Of a stretch of DNA of 64,000 bases, positions 19,923-31,554 are shown in pieces. The notes below the pieces were generated by a model. That model had not been told where the DNA came from. It did not search any database and saw only the letters and a list, made by a program, of their open reading frames with translations. The first letter of the stretch is position 1. Every line of letters begins with the position of its first letter. The stretch spans positions 8,119,000-8,182,999 of the forward strand of contig OZ005691.1 of NCBI GenBank assembly GCA_963930775.1, in the 5' to 3' direction. Both the position numbers and the translations under genes were made by a program. The stretch is from Cliona cf. orientalis. Its lineage: Eukaryota; Porifera; Demospongiae; Clionaida; Clionaidae.

Positions 19923-20273
19923 CAGTGGTGGATCCAGGATTTCTTGAAGGGGGGTTCCAATAGTACAGTTGTGCGCGAATTTTTGAAGCCATGCCCACTT
20001 TGGGGCCAAACCACGCCCATTCGATCGTTTTTGAGAGAAACTATCAATCCTACTAGTCCAATCGATCTGTTTTGAACGAGTTTTCTGCTAAAGCATGCCA
20101 AGGTGAGCCATAGCAGTAGTTTCCTTAGTTCTGTAGACAGAGAGGGGGGTTCCATTTAGCCTATCAATCAGTAATTTATAACCTATAATCAGTACTTCTT
20201 AGTGCTAGGTGCAGCCCAAAGGGGGGGGGGGGGGTTCCATGGAACCCTAGGAACCACCCTGAATCTGCCACTG
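19923..20273 (+). mobile_element. hAT5-like MITE with 5-bp target duplication (GAGAG)
   Basis: It begins CAGTGGTGGATCCAGGATT and ends AATCTGCCACTG, with GAGAG directly on both sides. Internal sequence contains a 14-G run and resembles 25736-25960. CAGTGGC-type ends are hAT-like; the 5-bp duplication fits the hAT5 group. Confidence 0.75.
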
Positions 20274-21892
20274 GAGAGAGGGTTTTGCTTGCTAGACTAG
20301 CTCAAACCAGGCCAGCGCGTGACTTAATTATTGGCTAAGCACTCCATAGTAATGTAAACCACTATGCAGCTGTGAAGTTTGTAGCATATGGAAAAATTGC
20401 AATACATTAGTCCCATAGTATTCTACATAACGTGCCACGCCCCCGTTACGTACAGGAAGACTTACCGTTTGTATGGCATTCAATGGCAGCCAGGTAGTCA
20501 CAATTGTACAGAAAGTGTTTGTTCTCTTTACTGATAGCCTAAGCTAACTTTCTATGGCCGGAATATGAAAGCTTCATCTTACTAGTTAACTCTGAAATAA
20601 TTACTTTGTCCTCCAGTGGGGCATGAGTATCCGCTTTTCTTCTTGACACTCAACTGACTCAGAGTTTATTCCCATATATAATGTATTAGAGGTCAAGGTC
20701 CGGATGGAATAAACATTCTAAAATTACTTTGCTCTTGAGGAGTGTTGGTTAAATAGAGTTTCTACGGTCAGATTTGTGTCCTATGAACCCTGAGCTTCAA
20801 TTTGATACCTGAATCGCCAGGGTTAACCCCCTAATACACTGTGCTATTTTCAGTTGAAGTCAGTACAGGCGTCATTTTGTAGATTTCTAAGCTTTATCGT
20901 CGTTTGACTACGCTTTGCAGTTTGTTATGAAGCTTTTCGTTTAGCAGTAGGCTAATAGAGATTGAGCTAAGTCAGAAGACTGTCAAGAAGCACTCTGGTG
21001 GCTGCTATGACGACAAAAAGCGATGGAGTCTGCTATCAGCCGCACTCATCCAAGAAAGCGGTACAATGGAGGAAGATTTTGGCAAGTTTGGATAACTATC
21101 AGATGAAATGATACTTTTACCTCAGACTTGTGCATGTTTTAGGCATAGATCAAAGCTCCTAAAGCTTCAGAGACCGAAAATATGTAGGCTAGTACTTCAT
21201 GTAGCTAAATGACACGGACTTTTACGGATAATATACGGCATATTGGGACCGTATACGGAAAATTGACCTGAGTTGTGCGCGTACATACAAATATTTCCAT
21301 ATGGCATGTAGTGTGGTCTGTGTATGCTTTCTACATCTGTATAAACCAAGTCTGTACTATGGTCTTGTGGTGTGTACTATGCACACTGCTACATTATTTC
21401 TATGGCCACAGCTTGCTGCAGGCATTTGATTGGGAAAATCCTTGTTGCCATGTACAGCATCACAAGGGATTATCCACCTTGTTATTAGTGTGATACAAGT
21501 ATTGTTGTATTAGTGGACTTTTCTACGCTTAGGATTATGATTGTATTTATGATTGTTAACTTCATGTAAACTACAAGAAGTTGACAATAACTATTGATAA
21601 TAAATAATTTCTGATTCCAATTATTGAGAGTACAATGTTTAGTATTAATATTTATCCCGATTTGGAAATAATGCAGTGAAGACCAGAAAGTAAAATTACT
21701 ACATAATAAATTCTTGTGGTACCAACTGCTAATTTTTTTGCACTGTTTGTGAGGGATGTTCATGTCAAACTCAAGGTTGACATAATAATATTATGCACAG
21801 CCTGGTAGGGTAGGTGAGGGAACTATAGATTGTTAGCTAGCACACCCCCCCCCTCACTAACCCTCTTTCCTGCTGGGATTTTAAATGTACCG
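20274..21892. other. Intergenic AT-rich DNA
   Basis: No exon, RNA gene or transposon terminus is recognised. A short stretch near 21413-21480 echoes 3540-3640. Confidence 0.35.
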
Positions 21893-21894
21893 TA

Positions 21895-22387
21895 CCCTTG
21901 TGAAAGAGGGCCCATGGGCGGTGCACCTTACATTGGGCCAAGATTGGGGGATGGGCTGATATTCGAGGTATCAGGATCGCGTTTAGTGCGAAAGAGCACC
22001 CAGGTAAGTTACCCACGCTATATTCATAATTTGAATAGTAGCAGCGGCTACTATTGATTTCAGTCTTATTCAAGCATGGTTATATACCAATTCAGAACAA
22101 GGGCGGAAGCGAGACTTCACCGGATGTCGTAGACTGCAGCGATCGCTAGCCGTGCACGATCGTTTATTTGCGCTGAAACGTGGTATAAAGCTAGTTAGAC
22201 TTAGTTTTGTGGCTGTTACTTATCGATCTTACATAGATTATTCGAAGTTTAGTTCTCATAAACCAGTCATTTGAGCTGGGCAGATACACATGGGCACATA
22301 TTCGAGTAAACATCAGACCTTAGCAGGAACTTAAACCTAAAGTGGGGGGTGGGCCGACATTCCGTAGTGGGCCCTCTTTCGCGAGGG
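21895..22387 (+). mobile_element. TA-flanked MITE (493 bp)
   Basis: TA|CCCTTGTGAAAGAGGGCCCA at the left and TGGGCCCTCTTTCGCGAGGG|TA at the right are inverted repeats with two mismatches. TA duplication suggests the Tc1/mariner or PIF-like class; no transposase is encoded. Confidence 0.75.
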
Positions 22388-22389
22388 TA

Positions 22390-23362
22390 TGTTATTAGGA
22401 AAAGCTTGGAATTATGGTGTGTTTACATGTCATACTGCAAAGTTCATGAGTGGTTTACACTTGTCAAGACATATATATACTTAAGGGACTGATGGCCATA
22501 ACCAACACTAGGGATGTAATGTTGTTAGTGCCTATGTTCCAGGACAAACCAATGAGGATATGCAGCAGGTGCTATGTTGGGAAACCACCATAGTGCCCAA
22601 GTACCACACTGGCCTATAGCTTCACATAAGGTCTCTGAGTAAAAATTATGGGCTTGTGAATTGACGTTATATCTCCTTGTGTGCATATGCATGGTAGGAT
22701 CTGGGAATGAGAATTATCTCAGTGTGCAGGTTTCAAGCAACATTTTGAATAGCCTATATTTACATGTATGTAATAAGACTGAAACTTGCACTAGTTTTCT
22801 ATAATAGAGGAATTCAAGGCCAGAGGAGCATAGCAGACACAAAGTTTGCCAAAAATTCTACCTCAAAGCAGTACGGAATTCTACTAAGTTCTATCATCAG
22901 TGTCAATTTTGGAAAAATTTAAGTTTGGACAAACATACTATTTACGATCTAACAAATGTTTTTATTGGGGGGAAGGGAAGTGGAATAGAAGCGGTATAAA
23001 TAATGAGCCGAAGAGGGCCCAGGGGTGACGGTGGGTGCGGGAGGGAGATGTGTCCCAAAGCAAACGCATAACTTGATATTAGTGTTCCCAAAAAACCACC
23101 TAAGCAATACTTAAGGAGACATGATCAAATTCTACTTGTGTCTCTGGATGTCCTCTTGCTGAATCTGTCTCCTTAGCAAAGCAGCTGTATAGTGTTTGGG
23201 CAGTAGCTAGATCTTATTGTATCAGAACTGGTTTGTCCGATTTCGATCTCATTTGGCTTAAAGCTTCTTTGCCATGCCAAATGGCTGGTTTCTTATCTAC
23301 TCCTTGTTTTGCCCCCAAAAAGGTAATACATGCACCTTCAGGTCTGTGTCACACTTTAAAAA
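22390..23362. other. Intergenic DNA
   Basis: Nothing recognised. Base composition is AT-rich with one G-rich patch near 22970-23050. Confidence 0.35.
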
Positions 23363-23626
23363 GGGAGGGTGGCATGAAAAAATTTTAATTTTTTTTATTG
23401 GCTATTATTGAACCTTGGGTCGAGTTATATTCACATAATTTTTTGTAGATTTTTTGCTCTGCAACTTTTTGCAGAAAACGAGGTCAGTCTCCACTGATAA
23501 TTGCATGCGCTTTTGCTCCATCTGGTTGTGGTGCAAGGAGGGCGCGGTTTCGACATGACGTCAGAAAAGGAACGTTGCACGATCCTTGAACGTTAAAAAG
23601 ATAGGGGTTGGCTACCATAAGCGATA

Positions 23627-23990
23627 GTAGCAGCGATTCTGTGGACCTTTGCCTGTCCTTTTCAGTTTCTTCCGTCGAAAGCGAAGAGTAAGAAGCATCA
23701 GAAGTAGAAGGTGATCTGGAAATGGTCGAAGCGTATCAGTTTGAGTCCGAGGTTAGTGATCATTCACCAGGAGAACGGTTCGAGGATACAGCAGAATCAG
23801 TTGCAGAGGCAGGAGATGACGACTCTAGAGACAAGGAAAGGCTCCACAGCAGAGACTGGTAAGAATCTGAATCAAAATGCATGAATAATTATAAGATGTT
23901 ATTAAATAAACTTTAGGTGCCAGTCGGGAACATGCATTTGCTGCTGTGAGGTGGAAAGGCTGATGATGAGAATGCTAGTGAGATCAGCTG
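23627..23990 (+). pseudogene. P2X7-cytoplasmic-domain-like gene relic
   Basis: The plus strand reads an acidic Ser-rich leader, VEAYQFESEVSD, more acidic residues and then HSRDW at 23858, a GTAAGA donor, a CTTTAG acceptor at 23916 and WCQSGTCICCCEVERLM. The order acidic leader, (E)xYxFE, DWC...C...CC.E is that of the Zn-binding domain shared with the P2X7 receptor tail, which is common in transposon-linked proteins of cnidarians, sponges and fish. An in-frame TAA near 23690 and the short cysteine spacing show decay. Confidence 0.55.
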
Positions 23991-24679
23991 CTATAGCTGT
24001 GCAGGATTCAAATATCATATTATGTTTAGTATTGTGTGTATTAATAATCATGAGAAAATTGACAGCACTATACATTTAAGGAATAACCAAGGTGAAAGCA
24101 TGAATTATCTACTTTGTTTTATACATTGCGGAGACGGCTCTTCAAATCCACTACCAAGACTTTGGGACTGTGATGTTGGTTCAGTTGAGCTGGGTGTAGA
24201 TCCCTTGCTGCATAATGTCACGGTCTCCTAGTAGTTCGTCTACGTAAGCTGCAGCAAGAAGTGACAGCAGCCACAATAATGTTAATGTGTGTGAATATTA
24301 AATACATTACCATAATTAATATGTTGGATCTTGGACAACTTTGTAGCCACCCTTCTTGTACTTAGTCTTGGGAAACACGATATCATATCTCTCTTCACCC
24401 TTCTTTACACTGGTATGACTGCTATAATGGACACATGATGAAAATTGGAATAGGAGAGCTGATTCAAACACCAGTAGAGAGTCTGCCCCTTCCGTGTGTA
24501 TGAAGAATCGGGTTCGTCAGATCTAAAGGAAAGACAGGGGGTACCATTAGAGTTAGAAACTACCGACTCAAGTGTTGAGTAGCTACATGTATGTGTATAC
24601 ACACAATGTCACGTCCACTTGGATGTTGGGGAGGTTCAACAGGAATCTCCATAGGTGACCGAGTCTACACTGACTCAGC

Positions 24680-24761
24680 TAGCCTTGAACCCAGGCTCAC
24701 TTTTAGTCTCGCTAGCCACACAGACTAGCTCACTTTCAGGGTGAGCCTGGGTTCGAGGCTA
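24680..24761 (+). mobile_element. Mutator-like MITE (82 bp) with 9-bp target duplication
   Basis: The ends TAGCCTTGAACCCAGGCTCA and its complement (one mismatch) form a hairpin; TGACTCAGC occurs directly on both sides (24671-24679, 24762-24770). A 9-bp duplication is typical of Mutator-like elements. It is nested in the Kolobok-like element. Confidence 0.85.
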
Positions 24762-24899
24762 TGACTCAGCTAGCTACTGCATGGGGGCCCTGATGTCTCG
24801 AAAAGTTTATGGACAGTCTGTACGTATTAGCTACACTGAATAAAACCCTAGCTAGTGCTAATAATATGGTGGCTTTTATATCATACCTCAAACCTCTGT

Positions 24900-25190
24900 C
24901 TCTTCTCTACAGCTCCTCTCCCTTTAAATACTTGAGATCCCTCGTCATCATGCAACCATTGGAATTGTCCTATTGCGTGACTCTCCCCAGTCTCAGCGGC
25001 ACCCTGTGCCGTGGATGGTCGATGGAATATTGTTGGAATAGCTACAGACTTCAACTGCCTCCTTTTCTTCATCCCAATCTGAGAAGCAAGCATCGAGTGG
25101 ATGTCAAAACAGTCCCCAGTAAATGGTAGCTCATAGTCGGAGTGTTCGGTACATGTAGCCTTCCACTGAGCTCGCATCTGCTGTACCTGC
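24900..25190 (-). pseudogene. THAP zinc-finger domain remnant
   Basis: On the minus strand the C-terminal half of a THAP domain is readable: TGDCFD, then MKKRRQLKSVAIPTIFHRP, matching the THAP ending (…LKPDAVPTIF). The usual CxH pair before it is altered (TCTEHSDY). The N-terminal C2 pair and any transposase were not found. Confidence 0.6.
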
Positions 25191-25521
25191 TTTTCATTTG
25201 CGTCTTAGAATAGCATCGCTGGGTAACTTGAATAGGCTTACATGACCGCTAGGGATGTTAGAACACCCGGCAACCACGCATCTGTTGACATTATTCCATG
25301 GCTAGCTAGCTCCAGCTAGCTCCACGCGTTCCTTTTCTGACGTCACGTCGAAACCGCGCCCTAACCGGATGGAGCAAAAGCAGATGCAATTATCAGTGGA
25401 AACTGACCTCGTTTTCTGCAAAAAGTTGCAGAGCAAAAAATCTCCAAAAAATTATGTGAATATAACTCGACCCAAGGTTCAAAAATAGCCAATAAAAAAA
25501 ATTCATGCCACCCTCCCTTAA

Positions 25522-28500
25522 TGAGATTGGATACTACAACTGGCCATGCATACTCTAGATAATACAGCAACTAACTTTGCAGCAAAGTACTAGGTCAATA
25601 ATCGGTACGGCAAGTGTTCCATATTTGGCCCAGAAACAGCAATCAAAACATGATAAATTTTTGTAGCTAGTGATCACAACTCTCAGTGTAGTGGTAGCAT
25701 CTGTTTGTGATAGACAAGGAGGGCATCATACAGTGGCAAAGTTCAGGATTTGTTCAAGGGGGATTCTGTTATATCCTTGTGACACTGTGTGAAGTGCGCA
25801 TGCCCACTTTGGGGGAAAACCACGCTCATTTTGATCATTTTTGAGAAGAATTACCAGTCACCCTACAAGTCCAATCTATCTGTTGTCGAGCCATAGCAGC
25901 ATGTTTTAGTTCTGCAGGTAGCCAGAGATGGGGGTTCCAAAGGGGGGGGGGGGGATTCTGTCAAAAAAAGGGACTTAGGGTTTACCTAAACAACTATACT
26001 CAAACACAATTGAAAAATATGTCACAGGGCAAACACGTACACTCGAATACTGGCCGAAAGGGCATCTTGATTTTTGTATACTATGAATCCTTATTAATAA
26101 TAAACTGTTGCATCAGCCTTGGTGCAGTCAGCCTGCCACTCGGGACCCTTAGCAACTTGTTTCAAGTTCCGGCATATTAAAATCACACCGGTAGCTATAA
26201 GTATTAACCTTAATAGCTGCAGCCACCATGTTGCATGCATTGATGATAGCTACCATGGATTATATAGCGCGAAGATGAACTTACTGTATTATTATTATAG
26301 CTTAGTAGCACTGATCCATGATGGTACCCTGGTATTCCCCGTATTACCTAATGATTAGCTGTAGCTTCAACTTGAATTGCGTCTATGCGGACCCACCACC
26401 CAGGACAACTGAAATGCATGTCAGGTAGTTCAAGTATTCATTATAATGCTCACCAGGACGGTCGTGTTTCACACACTTGCTCGCCATCTTGTAGCTACTG
26501 AAAAGGAACCGCGGACTGAATATTGGCACGTGAGATGGTATGCCGCGCCGCGCCACAGGGCCTAGGGGGCAGAGCTACGCCTACGAGAGCGCCCATGGCC
26601 ACTCCAAGCCGGATCCTGCCAAATGCAAAGAGCACTTGCGCATTGCGTTGATGTTATTATCTGTGGTAGCTAGCGGCGATCCCGCGCCCGCGCGGTCAAT
26701 TGTGATAGTCGACCCCGTACCATATACCGCATAAAAACTAGAGCACTAAAGTGCAGAACGCTCGGCGCAAATGCAGCGTTTAACAGTAAATGTTGATGCT
26801 AGATATGGCGCTAAGATTACAAGTCAGGATAATTTGGTGGTAAATATACTTAGTAGTTTTGTGATGAATACGATATTTTGGTTATTGTTGTAGTGCTACA
26901 ATAATTGTGCTGATCCAGAGTATGTGGCTCTGAAATACTAACCAGCTAACACAATAATTTAAAACAGCAATACTGGCCAGGCTGCTAGATTCATGTAGAC
27001 TGCAATGGATAGCTAGCTACTGTCAGTATAAAGATACACGTACAACCAAGATTGGCCTCATGCACCGTATAAAGCTATGACAGGATGGTGACTATATGCG
27101 GTATGCAACTCACTCAATTCTAAGATGAGACCATAAACTATGGTGTACATGTTATCAGGATGAACGGTGAGCATTTATTAGACACTGTATATACTAGACT
27201 GCAGGAGCACTGCCACGTGGCAGGTATGGATTGCGCAATTGAGGTTGCCCTATAGAGCCTGGCCTATGAACTGTATCCTGTAGCCATATATGGTTATAGA
27301 CATTACCACAAGTAGTATACGGAGGGGATTTAACCCTAGTTTACAGTACTGGGAATGAAAAATGGCTGACTTTGCTATGCTAAAAATGAAGAATAAGCTA
27401 TAACTCGTGACAGAAAGCTTTTTAGCGAAATCCCTTAGTTGAAAACCTTTGGAGTTCGGCGAAAAATTGGCTGGTATGTTCATTTTGTTGTATAAATGTC
27501 TTAAGCAGGCAGTAGACTGGTAACAAAAAAACAAACAGACAAACAAACAGACTACCGTAACCCTCGTGCGCATGCGCGCCGAGCGTTAATTAACTAGCGA
27601 TACACTGTAGTGTAGGGTTCCTCGCTCAGCTCTGTGGCGCCGGGGTCCGTTATGTTTGTTGGGGTCTGGGAGATTTTGATTTTGAAGTGCTGGGGTAGCG
27701 GTGCGCATGCGCAATTAGACCACGTGACCAAATGGGACTTTCCCTTGCCATTGACCATGCGAGTCTAGTCTCGTTCCCAGACCCTATCACGCACGCGAGG
27801 AAAGGGTCTGGGGACAGGGTGGTACTAAAAGTAGGAACGGGGAAATGAGAAACGAGAAATTGGAAATGAGGAAATGGAAACGGAAATGGAAATGGTCGTC
27901 GTTGTTGCTAGTTGACAATACCGATGTGGATGCCATAGATAATAATAGGTCTATCTATGGTACATCAAAAGATCGGTTGTAACTTTATTTGTCAAAATTT
28001 ATATAGATAGATCTCTTGTAGCTACTATAAAATTTAATAGGGGGTGCTTGTGCATGTGTATCTCCCGGTTTCAGTCACATGAGGCAACAATTCTGGATTC
28101 CATAAGATATTTAGCTACTGAGTCACCAACCAAGTTCAGATCATTGGCCACCCCATGGTCACTCAGAGGTTGGTATGATGCAAGTAAATCTCTAAAGCAA
28201 GTCACAGTGACATCTTCAATATGGTTACCAACAAATTTGAGGTTGTTGGACCTTGTAGCTCAGCATCTACCAGCCTAGTATCCTAGTATCAGGGGCCCGG
28301 CGATACTGAGTCATGCCTGGTAGGCTGGCGGGCCAGACAGCCTGACTTTATAGTTTTTGTGCTATAGTGAAATACACATAAAGGTTAATACTTGTGGCCA
28401 TATTATTTGCAGCAGTGAGTACTACTTAAATTACAGCTTGTACAATTACAATGGCGTACAGTAATAGTAGGTTGTCATAAGTTTCTTATGTCTACTTACA

Positions 28501-28857
28501 CACACTTTACACGTATGGATCAGAAAATGCCCCCCCCCCCCCCCCCCCCCCCCCGCCAAAACTGTCCTTTTGAATCATGTGAATCACTGATCTAAAATTA
28601 AAGGTGTGTATATACGTAGCTGGTCCTTCAGTGATACTAGCAGACTGAGTCTGAGACTCTGTGATGTAGTTACACACTCAGACTAAACCTGAACAGACAC
28701 ACAAGAGCAGGAATCAAATATGTGCTGGATGTGCACACTTTTAACAGCGTCCATGGCTATGAGACTAGTCTGTTATATACCTGCATGAGCTATAGGAATT
28801 TGCATGCAACTGAAAACTCTCTATCTAGTGACGACCAAGAGTTAGCTGGTGCATAGC
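25522..28857. other. Intergenic DNA with repeat fragments
   Basis: About 25736-25960 is a diverged copy of the hAT5-like MITE at 19923 (shared 'catgcccactttggg' and 'gttccaaaggggggg'). A CpG-rich patch at 26480-26720 and one at 27560-27830 with GCGCATGCGC motifs look promoter-like but have no gene beside them. A 27-base C run is at 28527-28553. No coding exon is recognised. Confidence 0.4.
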
Positions 28858-29254
28858 CAGGCCCGTACACAGGGGGGGTTCGAGGGGGTTCGGACGAACC
28901 CCCCTTTTTTGGCCACCTAGCATACTAGCACTAGAAATAATCCAGGTGTAACTTACATGCTTCTTTACAAAACGAAGTGTTATTAATTTTTCCAAATAAC
29001 GCACACCGGATGTGCAATAGTCAGTGTACATATACATAGTGCTAGTCTAGTAGCTAGCAGCATGAGCCCCGATAATTGTAAACCACTGTCAGAATGCCTC
29101 AGAATCACCCTCAAAGAGTCTAAATTTCCAAAATTTTCTGGGGGAGCATGCCCCCAGGCCCCCCTAGGTGGGCTGTGGGCTAATGCCCACAGCATACCTG
29201 TCTGAGCCACGCCCCCATGTAACCCCCCTTTGAGAAAGTCTGCGTACGGGCCTG
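28858..29254 (+). mobile_element. hAT5-like MITE with 5-bp target duplication (ATAGC)
   Basis: CAGGCCCGTACACAGG at the left and CTGCGTACGGGCCTG at the right are inverted ends; ATAGC flanks both (28853-28857, 29255-29259). The interior holds GGTTCG-rich repeats and no ORF. Confidence 0.8.
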
Positions 29255-29259
29255 ATAGC

Positions 29260-31226
29260 GATCAACTTTTGCCACAGCTGGTCAAAGCAAAGGACCAGGC
29301 AGGCTCAAGCCCAGAATGGGCGAAGATTTTAGGCGTCGCGAAAATTTGTTCATCGGGCGACTGGACTTCGGCGATACTACAGCCATGTGGCAGCTGTAAA
29401 CGATCCAGAAGATAGAAGACCATGTTTGACGCCTGCTGCCACGGAAAAGAATTCAGCGTCGATGTTCACCAAGAAGAGCGACTATTTAAGGTCGACGCAA
29501 AAAATTTACTTGGTGGGTCATGGAGTCCGGGACGACCGTGGACTTGTGGCTGCCCTCAATCTTCGTGAAAGTAGGTCACTTTGTTTGACATCCTTGGAGC
29601 CGGCGATGGAGCTGGACTCCCTCTAGCAAGCAAGAACGAAGTTTTAGAAGCTCGCAAAGAAACCGTACAAAAACTCGATCGACCCGAGTATAAACCTCGC
29701 TTCGCTCGGTAATTTTATGCGGACACGGCTTTCGCGAAAGAAAGCACAAAGGCATGGAGCTAGAACAGTATATCAGTCAGTTGCACGAGTAGCTATAGGC
29801 CTAATAAGAAGGTACCATGAGAGTGAAACTTTAAAATATCACTGTCATGACCATCACTAGTCTCGAACCCAGACCCCTCCTATTTCCGCAGCGCTGAATG
29901 TATTGCATCACCAGCATGAGGAAGGGCATGACATCTCGCACTCCAGTGGCTCTATGCGAATTCCTCTAGAGCACACGAAACTCGTGCAAGTTTCCAGCCA
30001 AAAATTACTACAAGTAGATATGAAGAACTTCTTGTGAATGGAATTGACAAAATTTGCAATAATAATAGTATTATACAAAACTACATTTAATTGCCTTGAC
30101 ATGTTTACAACCCACTACATTATTATTAGTAGATGACAACGTACAATGATATTCACTTTAAACAAATGAAATTATTAACTATAATATGGTATCGATAATG
30201 ATACTAACTCTTAGTATTATGACCGATCTTCATCTATTACAATAAAGTAACCAAGTCATTAATGTTAATTTAATCACTGACATACATGTAAGACATGATA
30301 GAACCAGTAGTTTGTTCTTAGCAATTTTAGCAGGTATGGGAATGATAAATGTTCCAAATTAAGATGCATCACTTTCAAGAAGTTGCTGAAGAATAGGGGT
30401 ACCTGCATGTACAATCATACAAGGAGCAAACTTGTGATCAACAAGCAGTCACATTCATAAATTTAATACTGTCCCCCCTCCCTCCCTTCCCCCCCCCCCC
30501 CCAACTCACTCACACACAGTACCATGCATAATGCGCTGGATATCAATCTGCGATACAGGCCAAAATAGTTATCTATGGTGATAACTATCGATTTTCACTT
30601 TTTGGTATAGATCGATAGAGGAATCATTCCTCTACACAAAAATCTGCTTCGTAGCTTCTAGAACACTATACTTACCGAGTTATGGCTCGAAGAAGTCGGC
30701 CGTGTAGCTAACATTGGCCGTCCATGATACGGAGCCGTTGCCATAGTTGCAGGTATATAGGCAAGCACGACAGCTGCACACAAAAAAGTCTCCAGCCATT
30801 TCTTTCTTCAATTCGGTGTACTAACGATCTTTAGAAATGCTTGTCTTCTTGTTCTTTTCCATTGAAACGTTGGCTGCTGCTCTCGTTCGAGCGTTTTGGC
30901 AGTCAGCTAGCTCATTGACTTGGTGGGCGGAGTCACGTATTTACCATAAATGGCGAGTATACGGACTTGGGCGTGCAACATACGTAGCAATGTTCATTGC
31001 AATTTTTGCAAAACTTTATTACGGGCAATCCGTGTATATTTTTGCTCATATCTCCATGACTACACGGGCTAGGGACTTCAAATTTGCTAGAGCAATAGTT
31101 CAAAGGTTGTAGTTGGTAATGGTGGCCTTAACTTTTCCACAGCATTATGCATGGTTTTCTCGTGGACGGTCACATATTATAACAGAAATGTATCCAGCAA
31201 AATCAAGTTTTCAATCAACTGCTAAC
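29260..31226. other. Intergenic DNA
   Basis: A relatively CpG-rich patch (29260-29760) has open plus frames without recognisable domains. An open frame at 30837-31112 has a hydrophobic start but also no homologue. C-rich run near 30490-30502. Nothing here meets my threshold for a gene. Confidence 0.4.
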
Positions 31227-31228
31227 TA

Positions 31229-31415
31229 CCGTAAATCGCGAATATTTCGTTGTTAAAATATTTTCGGACAGCCTGGCTTGTACGAAAATTAAACGCACGA
31301 AAATACATGCACAATATTAACGATAATGCGGTACAGGGTCGTTTGTCCGAAAATTATTTAACGTGAAAATTTATAGCGTGAAATATTTTAGACACGAAAT
31401 ATTCGCGAATTACGG
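31229..31415 (+). mobile_element. TA-flanked MITE (187 bp), CCGTAAATCGCGAATA family
   Basis: TA|CCGTAAATCGCGAATATTTC at the left and the complement CGAAATATTCGCGAATTACGG|TA at the right give near-perfect inverted ends of about 22 bp. It lies just 3' of the HSF gene. Confidence 0.85.
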
Positions 31416-31554
31416 TAGTGGCCATGTATTGTACATTACGTAATGTGTGGCAGTAGCATTGTTATAATAATAACACATTTGAACTTCAGAAGTAATCACT
31501 CTGATCTTAAGGAGGTGGAGCTTAAAGGTTTTGACACTCCCATAACACCTTCTG

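Larger units (their letters stand above)
23363..25517 (+). mobile_element. Kolobok-like DNA transposon relic with ~200-bp TIRs
   Basis: GGGAGGGTGGCATGAA opens a long inverted repeat (23363 to about 23573) whose complement runs from about 25329 to 25517. TTAA abuts the right end (25518-25521) and lies three bases outside the left end (23356-23359), which fits a TTAA target. Inside are two convergent gene relics: a P2X7-cytoplasmic-domain-like gene on plus and a THAP zinc-finger remnant on minus. THAP plus TTAA points to Kolobok; the catalytic domain was not found, so the superfamily is tentative. Confidence 0.7.

Noticed and set aside
26540..26734. GC-rich 64-aa frame
   Set aside because: Short, no domain and no splice partner; CpG-rich composition explains the open frame.
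27768..27830. Further Mutator-like MITE (TAGTCTCGTTCCCAGACCC...)
   Set aside because: The right end does not match well and no 9-bp duplication could be found; possibly a decayed relative.
30837..31112. 91-aa hydrophobic frame resembling a membrane protein
   Set aside because: No conserved motif or exon borders, and it lies among MITE-like DNA; chance hydrophobicity is likely.
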